From Nitrospiraceae bacterium (GTDB lineage Bacteria > Nitrospirota > Nitrospiria > Nitrospirales > Nitrospiraceae), in contig JAHBWI010000005.1 in the NCBI GenBank assembly GCA_019637075.1, forward strand, positions 248,001 to 312,000: a DNA stretch of 64,000 nt, read 5' to 3'. Every line of letters begins with the position of its first letter. Positions within the stretch are counted from its first letter, which is position 1. Below, in pieces: positions 25,271 through 34,742 of this stretch. The notes beneath the pieces are model-generated. The model made no database searches. It worked only from the letters and a program-made list of their open reading frames with translations, and had not been told where the DNA came from. The position numbers were made by a program, and so were the translations under genes.

Positions 25271-27595
25271 TCAGAACAGCGACCCGATCGTAAATTCAAA
25301 CACGCCCCTCCGCTCGGTGGGGCGTGGTTCCAAATTGATGCCGTAGGCGGCCCGCAACGGACCGAACGGCGAAATCCAGCGCGCTTCGAACCCCACGGTT
25401 TTCCGAAGCTTGTTGAGACTGACGGTCTCGTGGTCGTCGAAACCGGTCCCATAGTCGAAAAAGAGGACCCCGTTGAGCTTGGCCTCGGAACTGATCGTAA
25501 AAATGAAGTCGTTGTTGAAGATCAGTTCCTTGGCGGAGCCCAGCAATGAGCCCGACGGCGTGACGGGCCCCGCTCGGCCGAACACGAATCCGCGCATCGT
25601 GTTGATGCCGCCGACAAAGAAACGCTCGGTCAACGGAATGGGTTTCCCCTCGAGCCCTTGCGTGAACCCATAGCGGGCATGGATGGAAAAGCGCGTGTCA
25701 TAGAGCAACGGCGTGTACTTAATGACATCGAAGAACATCTTATAGAAGTGGTTCGTCCCCCCCAGCGCCGGTGTGCCGTAGTCGGCACCGATTTGCATCC
25801 GCCACCCGGTCCGCGGATCGAGGTAATAGTCGCGGGTGTCCCGGAAGATCGACGTCCGGATGCCGGTGGAGGACTGATTGCCGAGCTGGCGGCAAATCAA
25901 GGGAATGACGTCGGGGCAAAGCCCTTCCTGCGGGTCTCTGTAGGTAATCTGCTCCGCGAACAGGCTGACGCTGCCGTTCACATATTCGGACAACCACCGG
26001 CTCCAAGTTGCGCTGGCGCCCGCCTTGGATTCGAAATAGGAAATATAATTGGTAATGGTCCGATAGATGTCCAGCTGCAAGGCATTGTACGAATCGTTCA
26101 CGTACGGATTGCGGAACGTCACCAACCCCAATGACCGTTGCTGGCCCAACTGCCCCCGGATACGCCCCAACCACCCGTTGCCGCCCAGATTGCCTTCCGT
26201 GATATCCGCGATCGCCACCAATTTGTCGAGCGTACTGAACCCGCCGCCGATGCTGAACTGTCCGGTCGGCTTTTCTTTCACCTTCACGTTCAAGTCGACC
26301 TTGTCGGCATCGACCTGCTGCGGCAAGATTTCGACGGTCTCGAAGAAGTTGAGGTTGTTCAAACGCTGGAAGCTTCGCTTCAAAGCCAGCGTGTCGATCA
26401 CATCCTGCTCGTCCAGCCGGAGTTCCCGCCGGATCACGTTGTCGCGGGTCTTGTCATTGCCGTTGATGTGGATCTCGCGAATCCGCATCATCTCGCCTTC
26501 CTTGACGTTCAGCAGGATCGATGCGGTCTTGGTGTTGTTGTCTGGATTGACGTTCGGGACGACGTCCGCAAACGCATACCCTTTCGCTCCGTAGAGGTCG
26601 GTGATGCGGGTGATTTCACCGCGAATCTTGGCGCGCTGGAAGATCTCGCCCGGCTTGATCCCCAGTCCTTCCCGTAATTCGTGATCCTCAAAGACCGTAT
26701 TGCCCCGGAACCCGATCTCGGCCACCGTGTAGGGTTCACCCTCGACGATCGTATAACTGACCTCGAACCACTTCTTGTCGTTGCTCAACTCGATCGCAGG
26801 CTGGCCGATCTGAACGTTCAAGTAGCCTTTGTTCAGATACACCTCCCGCATACGCTCGATGTCGTTGGCCACCTCTTCCCGTTTGAGCACCCCGGCATCC
26901 GACAGAATCGACGGAACCTTCAGCTGCGTGACCAGGCCATACCAGGGGATCCACTCGCGGGTGGCCATCACCTTGAACATTTCTTCCTTGGTCGCCGCCC
27001 GCATGCCGTCGAATTTTACCGCCCGCACCTTGGCCTTGGTCCCCTCCTTGATGAAGAAGGTCAGGCGTTTCCGGTCCTCATCGACGGTTTGAATAACCGG
27101 CACGACCTGGCAATTGAAATATCCGTCTTCCTGATAGGCCAGCCGGACCTTGTCCGCGCTTTCTTTCGCCTGCTGTTGATCGAGAAACGTCTGGCTCTTG
27201 ATCGTAACTTTTTCTTTGAGCTTGTCGTCGCTGAGTTCCTCGTTCCCATCAAACACGATTTCGGTGATGAACGGCTTCTCGCGCACGACGAACATGATCG
27301 CGACGCCTTGAGGCCCCGGCTCGGTCTCGACCTGCACGTCTTCGAAGTAGCCCGTGTCATAGAGGATCTTGACTTGAGCGCGAAGCGCGTCCGCCGTGTA
27401 CGGATCGTTCGCCTTCAGCGTCAGCCGGCCTTCGATGGCCTGCAGTTCGATACGCTTGTTGCCCTTGATCGTGACCGAGGCCACACGCGAAGCGCCCTCC
27501 TCCGCCAGCAACATGCTTGCCGCGCCGGCCGCGTAGAGCGCTACAATCGTCGATATAAGTATCAACACCCAGTGCGTGCGTCCCGTCTGTCCCAC
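25271..27595 (-). CDS. bamA: Outer membrane protein assembly factor BamA
   Basis: Essential Omp85 protein that folds and inserts beta-barrel proteins. After a signal peptide come five POTRA repeats (about residues 35-430; first SVTIKGNKRIELQAIEGRL) and a C-terminal 16-strand barrel with the conserved RGF motif (INTMRGFVFGRAGPV, near 685) and a terminal aromatic, FTIGSLF. The frame opens at a TTG at 27631, but the GTG at 27595 is preceded by AAAAGGAT at 4 bases and gives a compact signal peptide; I prefer it (774 residues). A strong promoter-like sequence lies about 200 bases upstream. It heads the envelope operon. Confidence 0.93.
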   Translation of the reverse strand: MGQTGRTHWVLILISTIVALYAAGAASMLLAEEGASRVASVTIKGNKRIELQAIEGRLTLKANDPYTADALRAQVKILYDTGYFEDVQVETEPGPQGVAIMFVVREKPFITEIVFDGNEELSDDKLKEKVTIKSQTFLDQQQAKESADKVRLAYQEDGYFNCQVVPVIQTVDEDRKRLTFFIKEGTKAKVRAVKFDGMRAATKEEMFKVMATREWIPWYGLVTQLKVPSILSDAGVLKREEVANDIERMREVYLNKGYLNVQIGQPAIELSNDKKWFEVSYTIVEGEPYTVAEIGFRGNTVFEDHELREGLGIKPGEIFQRAKIRGEITRITDLYGAKGYAFADVVPNVNPDNNTKTASILLNVKEGEMMRIREIHINGNDKTRDNVIRRELRLDEQDVIDTLALKRSFQRLNNLNFFETVEILPQQVDADKVDLNVKVKEKPTGQFSIGGGFSTLDKLVAIADITEGNLGGNGWLGRIRGQLGQQRSLGLVTFRNPYVNDSYNALQLDIYRTITNYISYFESKAGASATWSRWLSEYVNGSVSLFAEQITYRDPQEGLCPDVIPLICRQLGNQSSTGIRTSIFRDTRDYYLDPRTGWRMQIGADYGTPALGGTNHFYKMFFDVIKYTPLLYDTRFSIHARYGFTQGLEGKPIPLTERFFVGGINTMRGFVFGRAGPVTPSGSLLGSAKELIFNNDFIFTISSEAKLNGVLFFDYGTGFDDHETVSLNKLRKTVGFEARWISPFGPLRAAYGINLEPRPTERRGVFEFTIGSLF

Positions 27596-27796
27596 TACGA
27601 TCCTTTTATTACGCGACGGGAATGCAGGCAATGATGGCCCAAGAGGTCGAGAGCGGAACCAAGGGACGAACGGCCGTCGTGCGTCGCGCGACGTTCAGCG
27701 CAACGTCCCGCCGCCGACTTCCGCCATCGAAGGCACCAGGGTGCCGTTCTGTGCGCAGCACAACCGCGAGTTCGAAAAGATTTCTAAAACTCCCGG

Positions 27797-27825
27797 ATTA
27801 TATTGACCACATTTTGCAATGTAAA
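27797..27825 (-). promoter_or_regulatory. Promoter for the bamA operon
   Basis: On the minus strand TTTACA (27820-27825) is followed after 17 bases by a perfect TATAAT (27797-27802), a near-consensus sigma-70 promoter. The start point would be near 27790, leaving a leader of about 195 bases before the GTG at 27595. Sequence match only. Confidence 0.65.
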
Positions 27826-27882
27826 GGAGTTTCCCCGCGCGGCAAGCGGCGAATACGACGCGGCGCGAGAGGGCGTGAAATC

Positions 27883-27911
27883 TTGACTTCATTCAGTTCA
27901 TCACATACTAT
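27883..27911 (+). promoter_or_regulatory. Promoter for galU (apparently leaderless)
   Basis: TTGACT (27883-27888), a 17-base spacer and TACTAT (27906-27911) match the sigma-70 consensus well. The expected start point, about 7 bases past the -10, falls at 27918-27919, which is the A of the galU ATG. No ribosome-binding site lies in front of that ATG. Confidence 0.65.
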
Positions 27912-27918
27912 CCGGCGT

Positions 27919-28860
27919 ATGGCACGTACAGACGTTCGGAAAGCTATCATCCCCGCAGCCGGTCTTGGCACACGATTTCTTCCCGCCACGAAAGCTTCTC
28001 CAAAAGAGATGCTGCCGTTGGTCGACAAGCCCCTCATTCAATATGTCGTCGAGGAAGCGGTCGCGTCGGGCATCGAAGACATCATCGTCATCACGGGGCG
28101 CGGCAAACGCGCCATCGAAGACCACTTCGACCGCTCGCTCGAACTGGAAGAAAATCTCAAAGGCAGCGGGAAGGCGCAGGTTCTCAACCAGATTCGGCAC
28201 ATTTCGAATCTCGCCAACTTTTGTTACGTCCGGCAATCGGAAGCGTTGGGCCTGGGGCATGCCGTCTTGTGCGCCCAACACCTGATCGGCGACGAACCCT
28301 TCGCCGTCATTCTCGGCGATGAAATCATCGACGCGCCGGTCCCCGGACTCGCCCAGCTCATCCACATTTACAAGAAACGCAAAGGCGCCGTGCTGGGCGT
28401 GCAGGAAGTTCCGCACCAGGAAGTGAGCCGATACGGCATCGTCTCCGCGCGACGAATGGGCACGGGCCTCCACCGTGTCAGCGACCTCGTTGAAAAACCG
28501 GCGCCCGCGGACGCACCGTCCAATCTCGCCGTCATCGGAAGGTACGTGTTGCCTCCGGAGATCTTCCCCATTCTGCGCAAGACCCCCCCGGGAAAAAACG
28601 GCGAGATCCAGCTGACCGACGCGCTCCGACAGCTCGTGCGGCAGGCCCCGATGTTCGCGCATGAGGTGCAGGGGCAGCGCCACGACGCGGGCGACAAGTT
28701 GGGCTTCCTGATCGCAACCGTCGAATTCGCACTCAAGAACCCGTCATTGGGGCCGGCGTTCGGCGACTATCTCCAACAGCGCCTTCGATCCTCGGTCGCC
28801 GAAAATCGCCGCAGGACAAACGGCCGGGCGAACCAGGCCCGGGAACGCGCCTCCAGTTAA
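27919..28860 (+). CDS. galU: UTP-glucose-1-phosphate uridylyltransferase GalU
   Basis: Makes UDP-glucose for LPS core and other glycans. The 313-residue sequence has KAIIPAAGLGTRFLPATKA (residues 8-26, nucleotide-binding), EMLPLVDKPLIQYVVEEA, VRQSEALGLGHAVLCAQ and VEKPAPADAPSNLAVIGRYV, all typical. The family N-terminus fixes the start at ATG 27919 although the frame is open upstream. A promoter ends only 7 bases before this ATG, so the transcript may be leaderless. It is transcribed away from the envelope cluster whose glycosyltransferases may use its product. Confidence 0.95.
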   Translation: MARTDVRKAIIPAAGLGTRFLPATKASPKEMLPLVDKPLIQYVVEEAVASGIEDIIVITGRGKRAIEDHFDRSLELEENLKGSGKAQVLNQIRHISNLANFCYVRQSEALGLGHAVLCAQHLIGDEPFAVILGDEIIDAPVPGLAQLIHIYKKRKGAVLGVQEVPHQEVSRYGIVSARRMGTGLHRVSDLVEKPAPADAPSNLAVIGRYVLPPEIFPILRKTPPGKNGEIQLTDALRQLVRQAPMFAHEVQGQRHDAGDKLGFLIATVEFALKNPSLGPAFGDYLQQRLRSSVAENRRRTNGRANQARERASS

Positions 28861-28945
28861 TTCCTCACGCGGATGGCCCACACTCAACGCGTTGTGGCCG
28901 CGCAACAGCGAACCCTAGACCTTCCACCCACGATACGGGAGTCTC

Positions 28946-31441
28946 ATGGCTGAAGCATCTGAGCAGGAATTCTCGAGCAATCAGAACTTGGAACCGCCGG
29001 ACCAACTCCCCTTGCTGCCCGTGCGGGACATCGTCGTGTTCCCCTACATGGTGCTGCCGCTGTTCGTCGGGCGCGAGATGTCGATCAAGGCGATCGAGGC
29101 CGCGCTGGCGGGCAACCGCATGATCTTCCTCGCTACCCAGAAATCGCTCGACGTCGAAAATCCTCAACCGGACGACATCCATGCCGTGGGCACCGTCGGC
29201 ATCATCATGCGGATGCTGAAACTGCCCGACGAACGCATCAAGATCCTGGTGCAGGGTCTCGCCAAAGGCCGGATCGAGGAATACATCCAGAACGATCCTT
29301 ATTACTCAGTGCGGATCGAGAAATTGGTTGAGACGAAACAGGCCGGGTCCACGCTCGAGACCGAGGCGGTCATGCGCACCGTCAAGGAGCAGATCGAACG
29401 GATCGTCAGCCTCGGCAAAGTGTTGATCCCCGACGTCATGGTCGTGATCGAGAACCTGGAGGACCCGGGACGCCTCGCCGACATGGTGGCCTCCAACCTC
29501 GGACTCAAGGTCGACGTGACGCAAGCCGTGCTCGAAATCGTCGATCCGATCCAGCGCCTTCGCCATGTCAGCGAAATTCTCGCGAAGGAAATCGAAGTCC
29601 TCTCCATGCAGCAAAAGATCCAGGCGCAAGCCAAGGGGGAGATGGACAAGACCCAGCGGGAATACTTCCTGCGCGAGCAGCTCAAGGCGATCCAAAAGGA
29701 ACTCGGCGAGTTGGACGAACGGGCCGAAGAGGTCGCGGAATTTCGCAAGCGCATCAAAGACGCGAAGATGCCCGAGAAGGTCCTCAAGGAAACCGAGAAA
29801 CAACTCAAGCGCCTTGAAAAGATGCACCCCGATACGGCGGAATCCGCCACGGTCCGGACCTATCTGGAATGGATGGTCGAGCTTCCCTGGGCCAAGAAGT
29901 CCAAGGACAACCTCGATCTGAAAGCCGCCATGAAGGTTCTGAACGAGGACCATTACGATCTCGAAAAGGTCAAGGAACGGATCATCGAGTACCTCGCCGT
30001 CCGCAAGCTCAAAGAAAAGATGAAGGGTCCGATCCTCTGTTTCGTCGGACCTCCCGGCGTCGGGAAAACTTCGTTGGGCAAATCAATCGCCCGCGCCCTC
30101 GGCCGCGAATTCGTTCGTATCAGCCTGGGCGGCGTCCGAGATGAGGCGGAGATCCGAGGCCACCGGCGGACCTACGTCGGCGCCCTGCCCGGCCGCATCA
30201 TTCAAGGAATGAAACAAGCCGGGACGAACAACCCCGTTTTCATGCTGGACGAAGTCGACAAGGTCGGCATGGACTTCCGTGGCGATCCCTCGGCGGCCCT
30301 GCTCGAGGTCCTGGACCCCGAACAAAACAACACCTTCACCGACCACTACCTGGGCGTGCCGTTCGACTTGACCGAAGTGATGTTCGTGACGACGGCCAAC
30401 CTGATCGATCCCATCCTGCCCGCCCTGCGGGATCGAATGGAGGTCATCGATATCCCGGGCTATACGGAGGAAGAGAAACTCGGCATCGCGCAAAAGTATC
30501 TGATTCCCCGCCAGATGAACGAACACGGTATCACGGAAAAGCACGTGCGCATCGGCGAACCGGCCATCCGGCAAGTCGTGACGCATTACACCCGCGAGGC
30601 CGGTGTACGGAACCTGGAACGCGAAATCGCCAACCTCATGCGGAAGGTGGCCAAGAAAGTCGCCGAAGGGAAGACGCAGTGCCAGATCATTGATGAGTCC
30701 AATCTGCACAAGTTCCTCGGCGTGCCCAAATACGTGCCCGAAGCCGAACTCGAAAAGGACGAGATCGGGGTCGCCACGGGTCTCGCTTGGACAGAAAGCG
30801 GCGGTGACGTGCTGTACATCGAGGCTACGGTCATGAAGGGCAAAGGACAGCTCACGCTCACCGGACATTTGGGTGACGTGATGAAGGAATCCGCCCAGGC
30901 GGCATTGAGCTATGTCCGGTCCCGCGAGAAGACGCTGGGCATCAATCCGGACATGTTCGCCAAGAACGATATCCATATCCACGTGCCGGCCGGTGCCATT
31001 CCGAAGGACGGACCTTCGGCCGGCATCACAATGGCCACCGCCATTGCGTCGGCGCTGGCTCAGATTCCCACCCGGCGGGACCTGGCCATGACCGGTGAGA
31101 TCACGCTGCGCGGTCGAGTCCTGCCGATCGGCGGTCTGAAGGAGAAGATCCTCGCGGCCAAACGCGCGAAACTTTCGACGGTCGTACTCCCGAAACGCAA
31201 TAAGAAGGACCTAGAGGAAATCCCGAAGCACTTGCTGAAGGGAATCGACCTCTGCTTCGTCGATACCATGGACGACGTCATTCACGCCGCATTGCGCCGG
31301 ACTCCGTCCGGCAAAGCCAATGCCGCCACACCGAAGGGCGCGAGAGAGAAGGCCGCCCGTGCCGGCAAATCCAAGCGCGGTGCGGTCCCGGCTCGCCGAG
31401 GTATGCAGATGCCTGCGGCATCGCCGTCCCTCTCGCACTGA
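28946..31441 (+). CDS. lon: ATP-dependent protease Lon
   Basis: A cytosolic AAA+ serine protease of 831 residues, close to the usual length. Domains: LON substrate-binding N-domain (about 25-220, begins [20 protein letters not shown]), coiled coil, AAA module with GPPGVGKTS (Walker A, about 368) and [11 protein letters not shown] (Walker B), and the C-terminal protease with [11 protein letters not shown] (catalytic Ser about 691) and the Lys in the following conserved block [14 protein letters not shown] (about 734). A short Ala/Lys/Arg-rich tail extends past the protease domain. GGGAG lies about 7 bases before the ATG. It is the first of two ATP-dependent proteolysis systems in the window. 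Confidence 0.96.
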   Translation: MAEASEQEFSSNQNLEPPDQLPLLPVRDIVVFPYMVLPLFVGREMSIKAIEAALAGNRMIFLATQKSLDVENPQPDDIHAVGTVGIIMRMLKLPDERIKILVQGLAKGRIEEYIQNDPYYSVRIEKLVETKQAGSTLETEAVMRTVKEQIERIVSLGKVLIPDVMVVIENLEDPGRLADMVASNLGLKVDVTQAVLEIVDPIQRLRHVSEILAKEIEVLSMQQKIQAQAKGEMDKTQREYFLREQLKAIQKELGELDERAEEVAEFRKRIKDAKMPEKVLKETEKQLKRLEKMHPDTAESATVRTYLEWMVELPWAKKSKDNLDLKAAMKVLNEDHYDLEKVKERIIEYLAVRKLKEKMKGPILCFVGPPGVGKTSLGKSIARALGREFVRISLGGVRDEAEIRGHRRTYVGALPGRIIQGMKQAGTNNPVFMLDEVDKVGMDFRGDPSAALLEVLDPEQNNTFTDHYLGVPFDLTEVMFVTTANLIDPILPALRDRMEVIDIPGYTEEEKLGIAQKYLIPRQMNEHGITEKHVRIGEPAIRQVVTHYTREAGVRNLEREIANLMRKVAKKVAEGKTQCQIIDESNLHKFLGVPKYVPEAELEKDEIGVATGLAWTESGGDVLYIEATVMKGKGQLTLTGHLGDVMKESAQAALSYVRSREKTLGINPDMFAKNDIHIHVPAGAIPKDGPSAGITMATAIASALAQIPTRRDLAMTGEITLRGRVLPIGGLKEKILAAKRAKLSTVVLPKRNKKDLEEIPKHLLKGIDLCFVDTMDDVIHAALRRTPSGKANAATPKGAREKAARAGKSKRGAVPARRGMQMPAASPSLSH

Positions 31442-31518
31442 GACGACCACGATGACGGGCGCGTGCGAATGGAACGGGCCGCGTCGGATACAGGACGCGG
31501 GCCGTAGGACCAGCTGAT

Positions 31519-32571
31519 ATGCCGGCTCGCGCCGCCCGTCCATCATCACCCCTGGCCAGCGAATTCGCTCTCATCCGCTCCCTGCAGCGGCACTACGCGC
31601 GTGCGGATCGCGATATCGTACGGGGAATCGGCGACGACACAGCCGTACTCCGCTGCTCCTCCGCCAACCAGCTGTTGATCACGACGGATCTCCTGGCGGA
31701 AGGCGTGCACTTTGATCTCCGCTCCTCATCCTTGGAAGACATCGGCTACCGCGCCGCCATGGCCAACCTGAGCGACATCGCCGCCATGGGCGGCATCCCT
31801 CGGTTTCTCCTGGTCGCCCTCGCTATCCCATCGACCTGCTCGGGTGCGCAGATCCGCCGTCTTTACCGAGGCATGATGCAAGCAGCCACCCCCCACAGGG
31901 TCCGCCTCATCGGCGGGGATACGTCCTCCTCCCGGCAGGGACTGTTCCTCAGTATTACGTTGACCGGCACGGCACGTCCGGGTCGAGCGCTGCTGCGATC
32001 AGGCGCCAGCGCCGGAGACTTTCTCTACGTCACGGGGACGATCGGAGATTCCCATGCCGGCCTGAGCCTCCTCGGCGCGCACGGTTCGCTTCGGCAAACG
32101 CTCCGCCAGTCCGACGTCCGGTTTCTGCTGCGTCGGCACCATCGCCCGACCGCACGGGTCGCCGAAGGGCAATGGCTTGCGTCCCATTCCCTGGCCTCGT
32201 CAGCCATCGACCTCTCGGACGGATTGAGCGGCGATGTGCGTCACATTTGCGAGGAGAGCGGCGTCGGTGTCGCCGTACAGGCTACGGCGCTTCCTGTCTC
32301 ACCGGCTTGTCGTGCGTTCGCGCGGGCAGCCGGGTTGGTGCCGGAAGAGGTGGCCCTCACGGGGGGCGAAGACTATGAATTGTTGTTCACCGTGCCCCGC
32401 GGGAAGCATGCACGTTTCAAGAGGTTGGCGGCAGGGACGGCCTTCCGCTTTACCTGCATCGGTGAAATGACAACCATGCGTGAAGGTCTGCGCCTCCACG
32501 CGTCTACCGGCGAGCGCCTGCCGCTGCCGGCCTTGAGTTACGAACACTTCTCGAGACCGTCCACGACCTGA
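31519..32571 (+). CDS. thiL: Thiamine-monophosphate kinase ThiL
   Basis: Phosphorylates thiamine monophosphate to the active cofactor thiamine diphosphate. The 350-residue protein has the PurM/AIR-synthetase-like fold: GIGDDTAVL (about 36-44, metal/ATP), ITTDLLAEGVHFDL, GYRAAMANLSDIAAMGG, RLIGGDTSSSRQ, AIDLSDGLSGDVRHI and LTGGEDYELLFTVP are all ThiL signatures. It is separated from the thiSGE operon by about 17 kb and from lon by 77 bases. Start ATG at 31519; TAGGACC about 8 bases upstream is a weak binding site. Confidence 0.94.
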   Translation: MPARAARPSSPLASEFALIRSLQRHYARADRDIVRGIGDDTAVLRCSSANQLLITTDLLAEGVHFDLRSSSLEDIGYRAAMANLSDIAAMGGIPRFLLVALAIPSTCSGAQIRRLYRGMMQAATPHRVRLIGGDTSSSRQGLFLSITLTGTARPGRALLRSGASAGDFLYVTGTIGDSHAGLSLLGAHGSLRQTLRQSDVRFLLRRHHRPTARVAEGQWLASHSLASSAIDLSDGLSGDVRHICEESGVGVAVQATALPVSPACRAFARAAGLVPEEVALTGGEDYELLFTVPRGKHARFKRLAAGTAFRFTCIGEMTTMREGLRLHASTGERLPLPALSYEHFSRPSTT

Positions 32572-32596
32572 GTGGACCAACGAAATCGGCGCACTA

Positions 32597-33076
32597 GTGG
32601 CGGACGTTCGCTCACTCTTTCGACAACTGCTGCATCTGGATGAATCCCCGCATCGTACGGCCCTCGCCTTCGCGATCGGCGCCTTCATCGCATTTTCGCC
32701 GACCTACGGCTTGCACATGATCATGGTCGGGTTCTGCACCTGGGCGTTTCGCCTGAATGTAGTCGCCTTGCTGGCCGGAGCCTTCATCAACAACCCCTGG
32801 ACCCTGATTCCCATCCTTGGCGCAACCTACTGGACGGGAGCCGTCATCCTCGGCCGCTCGGAGGTCCCGTCCTTCGAATGGCACGACTTGAGTTTCATGG
32901 GCATTTACCATCAAGTGAGTCCGCATGCCTGGCCATTTTTTCTGGGCGGTACCATCCTCAGCATCCTCGGCGGCCTCTGTTCCTACCCCCTGGCCTATTG
33001 GCTGATCCGCCGTTACCGCAAAGCCAGACAGTCGACCCTCCACACGCCATTGCCCCCTTCTCGCAACCTGGGCTAA
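32597..33076 (+). CDS. DUF2062 membrane protein
   Basis: A 159-residue protein of unknown function with about three membrane helices. The DUF2062 core is the AFAIGAFIAFSPTYGLHMI and INNPWTLIPIL region (residues 28-75). It starts at the GTG at 32597, 25 bases after thiL. Members often sit near glycosyltransferases or cell-envelope genes, but no molecular activity is established. It ends just before the HD phosphohydrolase gene, so the three are probably one transcript. Confidence 0.8.
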   Translation: MADVRSLFRQLLHLDESPHRTALAFAIGAFIAFSPTYGLHMIMVGFCTWAFRLNVVALLAGAFINNPWTLIPILGATYWTGAVILGRSEVPSFEWHDLSFMGIYHQVSPHAWPFFLGGTILSILGGLCSYPLAYWLIRRYRKARQSTLHTPLPPSRNLG

Positions 33077-33090
33077 GATCCCCACAGGCT

Positions 33091-34512
33091 ATGAAACTTC
33101 CTCCCGCACAACCTCCCGCTCCCTACGACGGGTCGGCCTTGATTGCCGATCCAATCCATGAATATGTCTCATTCACGGTCCCCTTTGCGACGCCGGACCC
33201 GACGGAACGGACGGAAAAGGATCTGATCGATTCCCCCTGGGTCCAACGCTTGCGCTACATCTACCAGTTGCAGAGCGCGCGCTGGGTCTATCCGTCCGCC
33301 GAACATACGCGATTCGTGCACTCGCTGGGCACGATGCACGTGGCCGGACGTTTTGCCCGGCACCTCTACCCGTTCCTCAAGAAAGCGGCGCCCGATACGC
33401 CCTCGGCGGCGTTTGTGGAAGAGTTCCTGCGCATTACCGCGCTGGTCCATGACATCGGCCACGGGCCGTTTTGTCATTTCTTCGACGACAATTTTCTTCA
33501 CGGCTTCGGCTTGTCCCACGAGAAACTTGGACAGATCATCGTGCGCGACCATCTTGGTCCCATCATCCGCAAGCTCCGTCGTAGCCCCTCCGGTCCCTTC
33601 GACCGCGGCGAAGAGTTGAACCCGGATCTCATTGCGCACGTCATCCTCAAGGAGAAGGGCAAGGACAACTCTCGCATTCCGCGCTGGATCAACATGCTCC
33701 AGCCGGTGATCTCGGGAAGCTATACGGCGGATAACCTGGACTATGTCCTACGCGATTCCTATATGTGCGGGGTGGCCGTCGGCCCGGTGGATCTCACGCG
33801 GCTGATCCACTACACGATCATCACCGGCAAGGGCTTCACGATTCACAAGACGGGCCTCCCGGCGTTACAGATGTTCCTCAACACCCGGATGTATCTCTAC
33901 TCGAACGTCTACTATCACCGGACGACAAGAGCCATCGACATCCACCTGCGGGACATCTTCGGTGAGACGATGAAACTCCTCTTTCCCGGCGATCCGCGGA
34001 AACGAATGGGCGACTACTTGACGCTGACCGACTGGTCGCTGCTCGAAGAGGTGCGGAACTGGAAACGCGCGGGCCGCGGCATCAAACGGCGGCTGCATCA
34101 GGAATGGTCGCGCATCCTGCATCGGGACGTAAAATGGAAGATGGCCTACAGCACGGTTCTGAAGGAGAAGGGGAAAGAGCGCGGGCTCGACTTTCCCAGC
34201 CATGAACAGTTCCAGCAACAGATCCAAAAGGAACTGCCCCCTTCTCTCCGCAACGTGCAGTTCCGGGTCGACATGGCGCCGCTTGACCCACGCCCGGACC
34301 CGAAAGACACCCGAGGCATTCCACTGTTCGTCTACGACCCCGGGACCACGGGCGTCTCCACAGAACCATTGGAGGAATTCTTAGACCTCCTCCCCACCAG
34401 GCTCGTACAATTCCGCCTGTACGCGCTGGACCATGACCAGGATGCCGCGCTGTCTCGTGCCGCCGCCACGGTCCTCAATAAGACTCCTTCGAGCCTCGAA
34501 ACGAACTTCTAG
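33091..34512 (+). CDS. HD-domain phosphohydrolase (SAMHD1/dGTPase-like, COG1078)
   Basis: A 473-residue cytosolic protein. Start ATG at 33091; the open frame extends upstream inside the DUF2062 gene. The HD metal site is visible: EHTRFVHSLGTMHVAG (His) near residue 70, ITALVHDIGHGPFCHFFDD (HD) near 115 and SGSYTADNLDYVLRDSY (Asp) near 215. This arrangement is that of the SAMHD1-like HD superfamily, some of which hydrolyse dNTPs to nucleosides. No regulatory SAM domain is seen. The physiological substrate in this organism is unknown; a nucleotide-pool role is inference. Confidence 0.85.
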   Translation: MKLPPAQPPAPYDGSALIADPIHEYVSFTVPFATPDPTERTEKDLIDSPWVQRLRYIYQLQSARWVYPSAEHTRFVHSLGTMHVAGRFARHLYPFLKKAAPDTPSAAFVEEFLRITALVHDIGHGPFCHFFDDNFLHGFGLSHEKLGQIIVRDHLGPIIRKLRRSPSGPFDRGEELNPDLIAHVILKEKGKDNSRIPRWINMLQPVISGSYTADNLDYVLRDSYMCGVAVGPVDLTRLIHYTIITGKGFTIHKTGLPALQMFLNTRMYLYSNVYYHRTTRAIDIHLRDIFGETMKLLFPGDPRKRMGDYLTLTDWSLLEEVRNWKRAGRGIKRRLHQEWSRILHRDVKWKMAYSTVLKEKGKERGLDFPSHEQFQQQIQKELPPSLRNVQFRVDMAPLDPRPDPKDTRGIPLFVYDPGTTGVSTEPLEEFLDLLPTRLVQFRLYALDHDQDAALSRAAATVLNKTPSSLETNF

Positions 34513-34565
34513 CTCCCCAAGCCAATCTTGCGGCGCCGGACAAAATCTGACAGGCCCTAGGATTT

Positions 34566-34579
34566 GTACTAAGTACTAA
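34566..34579. repeat. Tandem GTACTAA direct repeat upstream of the PAS kinase gene
   Basis: GTACTAA occurs twice head-to-tail (34566-34572 and 34573-34579), and the overlap also forms the palindrome GTACTAAGTAC (34566-34576, one central mismatch base). It lies about 165 bases before the histidine kinase start. It could be a regulator site, but it is short. Confidence 0.35.
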
Positions 34580-34636
34580 TATCTCTAACTCAGCCGCAAA
34601 ATCCCCTACATAATGCTCGCGCATAATTGGTACGAT

Positions 34637-34719
34637 AGGCACGCTTGGCGATGCGCCGGCAACTTTTCATCTCGTGCCTCAAGCACCCGAGCCCGACGGC
34701 AAGATACGCCATCCGGGTG
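34637..34719 (+). other. Two hairpins in the leader of the PAS histidine kinase gene
   Basis: AGGCACG (34637-34643) pairs perfectly with CGTGCCT (34673-34679) and encloses a small GGCG-ATG-CGCC hairpin (34647-34657). A second stem pairs CACCCG (34684-34689) with CGGGTG (34714-34719) around a GGC/GCC inner pair. Both precede the AAGGAGG ribosome-binding site at about 34732. No known riboswitch consensus was recognised. Confidence 0.4.
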
Positions 34720-34742
34720 GGCATCTCCGCCAAGGAGGACGG

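Larger units (their letters stand above)
27596..27918. other. Intergenic region between divergent bamA and galU
   Basis: This 323-base stretch has no supportable gene. It holds two back-to-back promoter-like sequences (27797-27825 for bamA, 27883-27911 for galU), about 57 bases apart. The part between 27596 and 27790 would be a long untranslated leader of the bamA transcript. An open frame runs through the galU side from 27622 but has no family resemblance before the galU start. Confidence 0.7.

Noticed and set aside
30083-30982. 299-residue minus-strand frame over lon
   Set aside because: Shadow of lon; no motifs.
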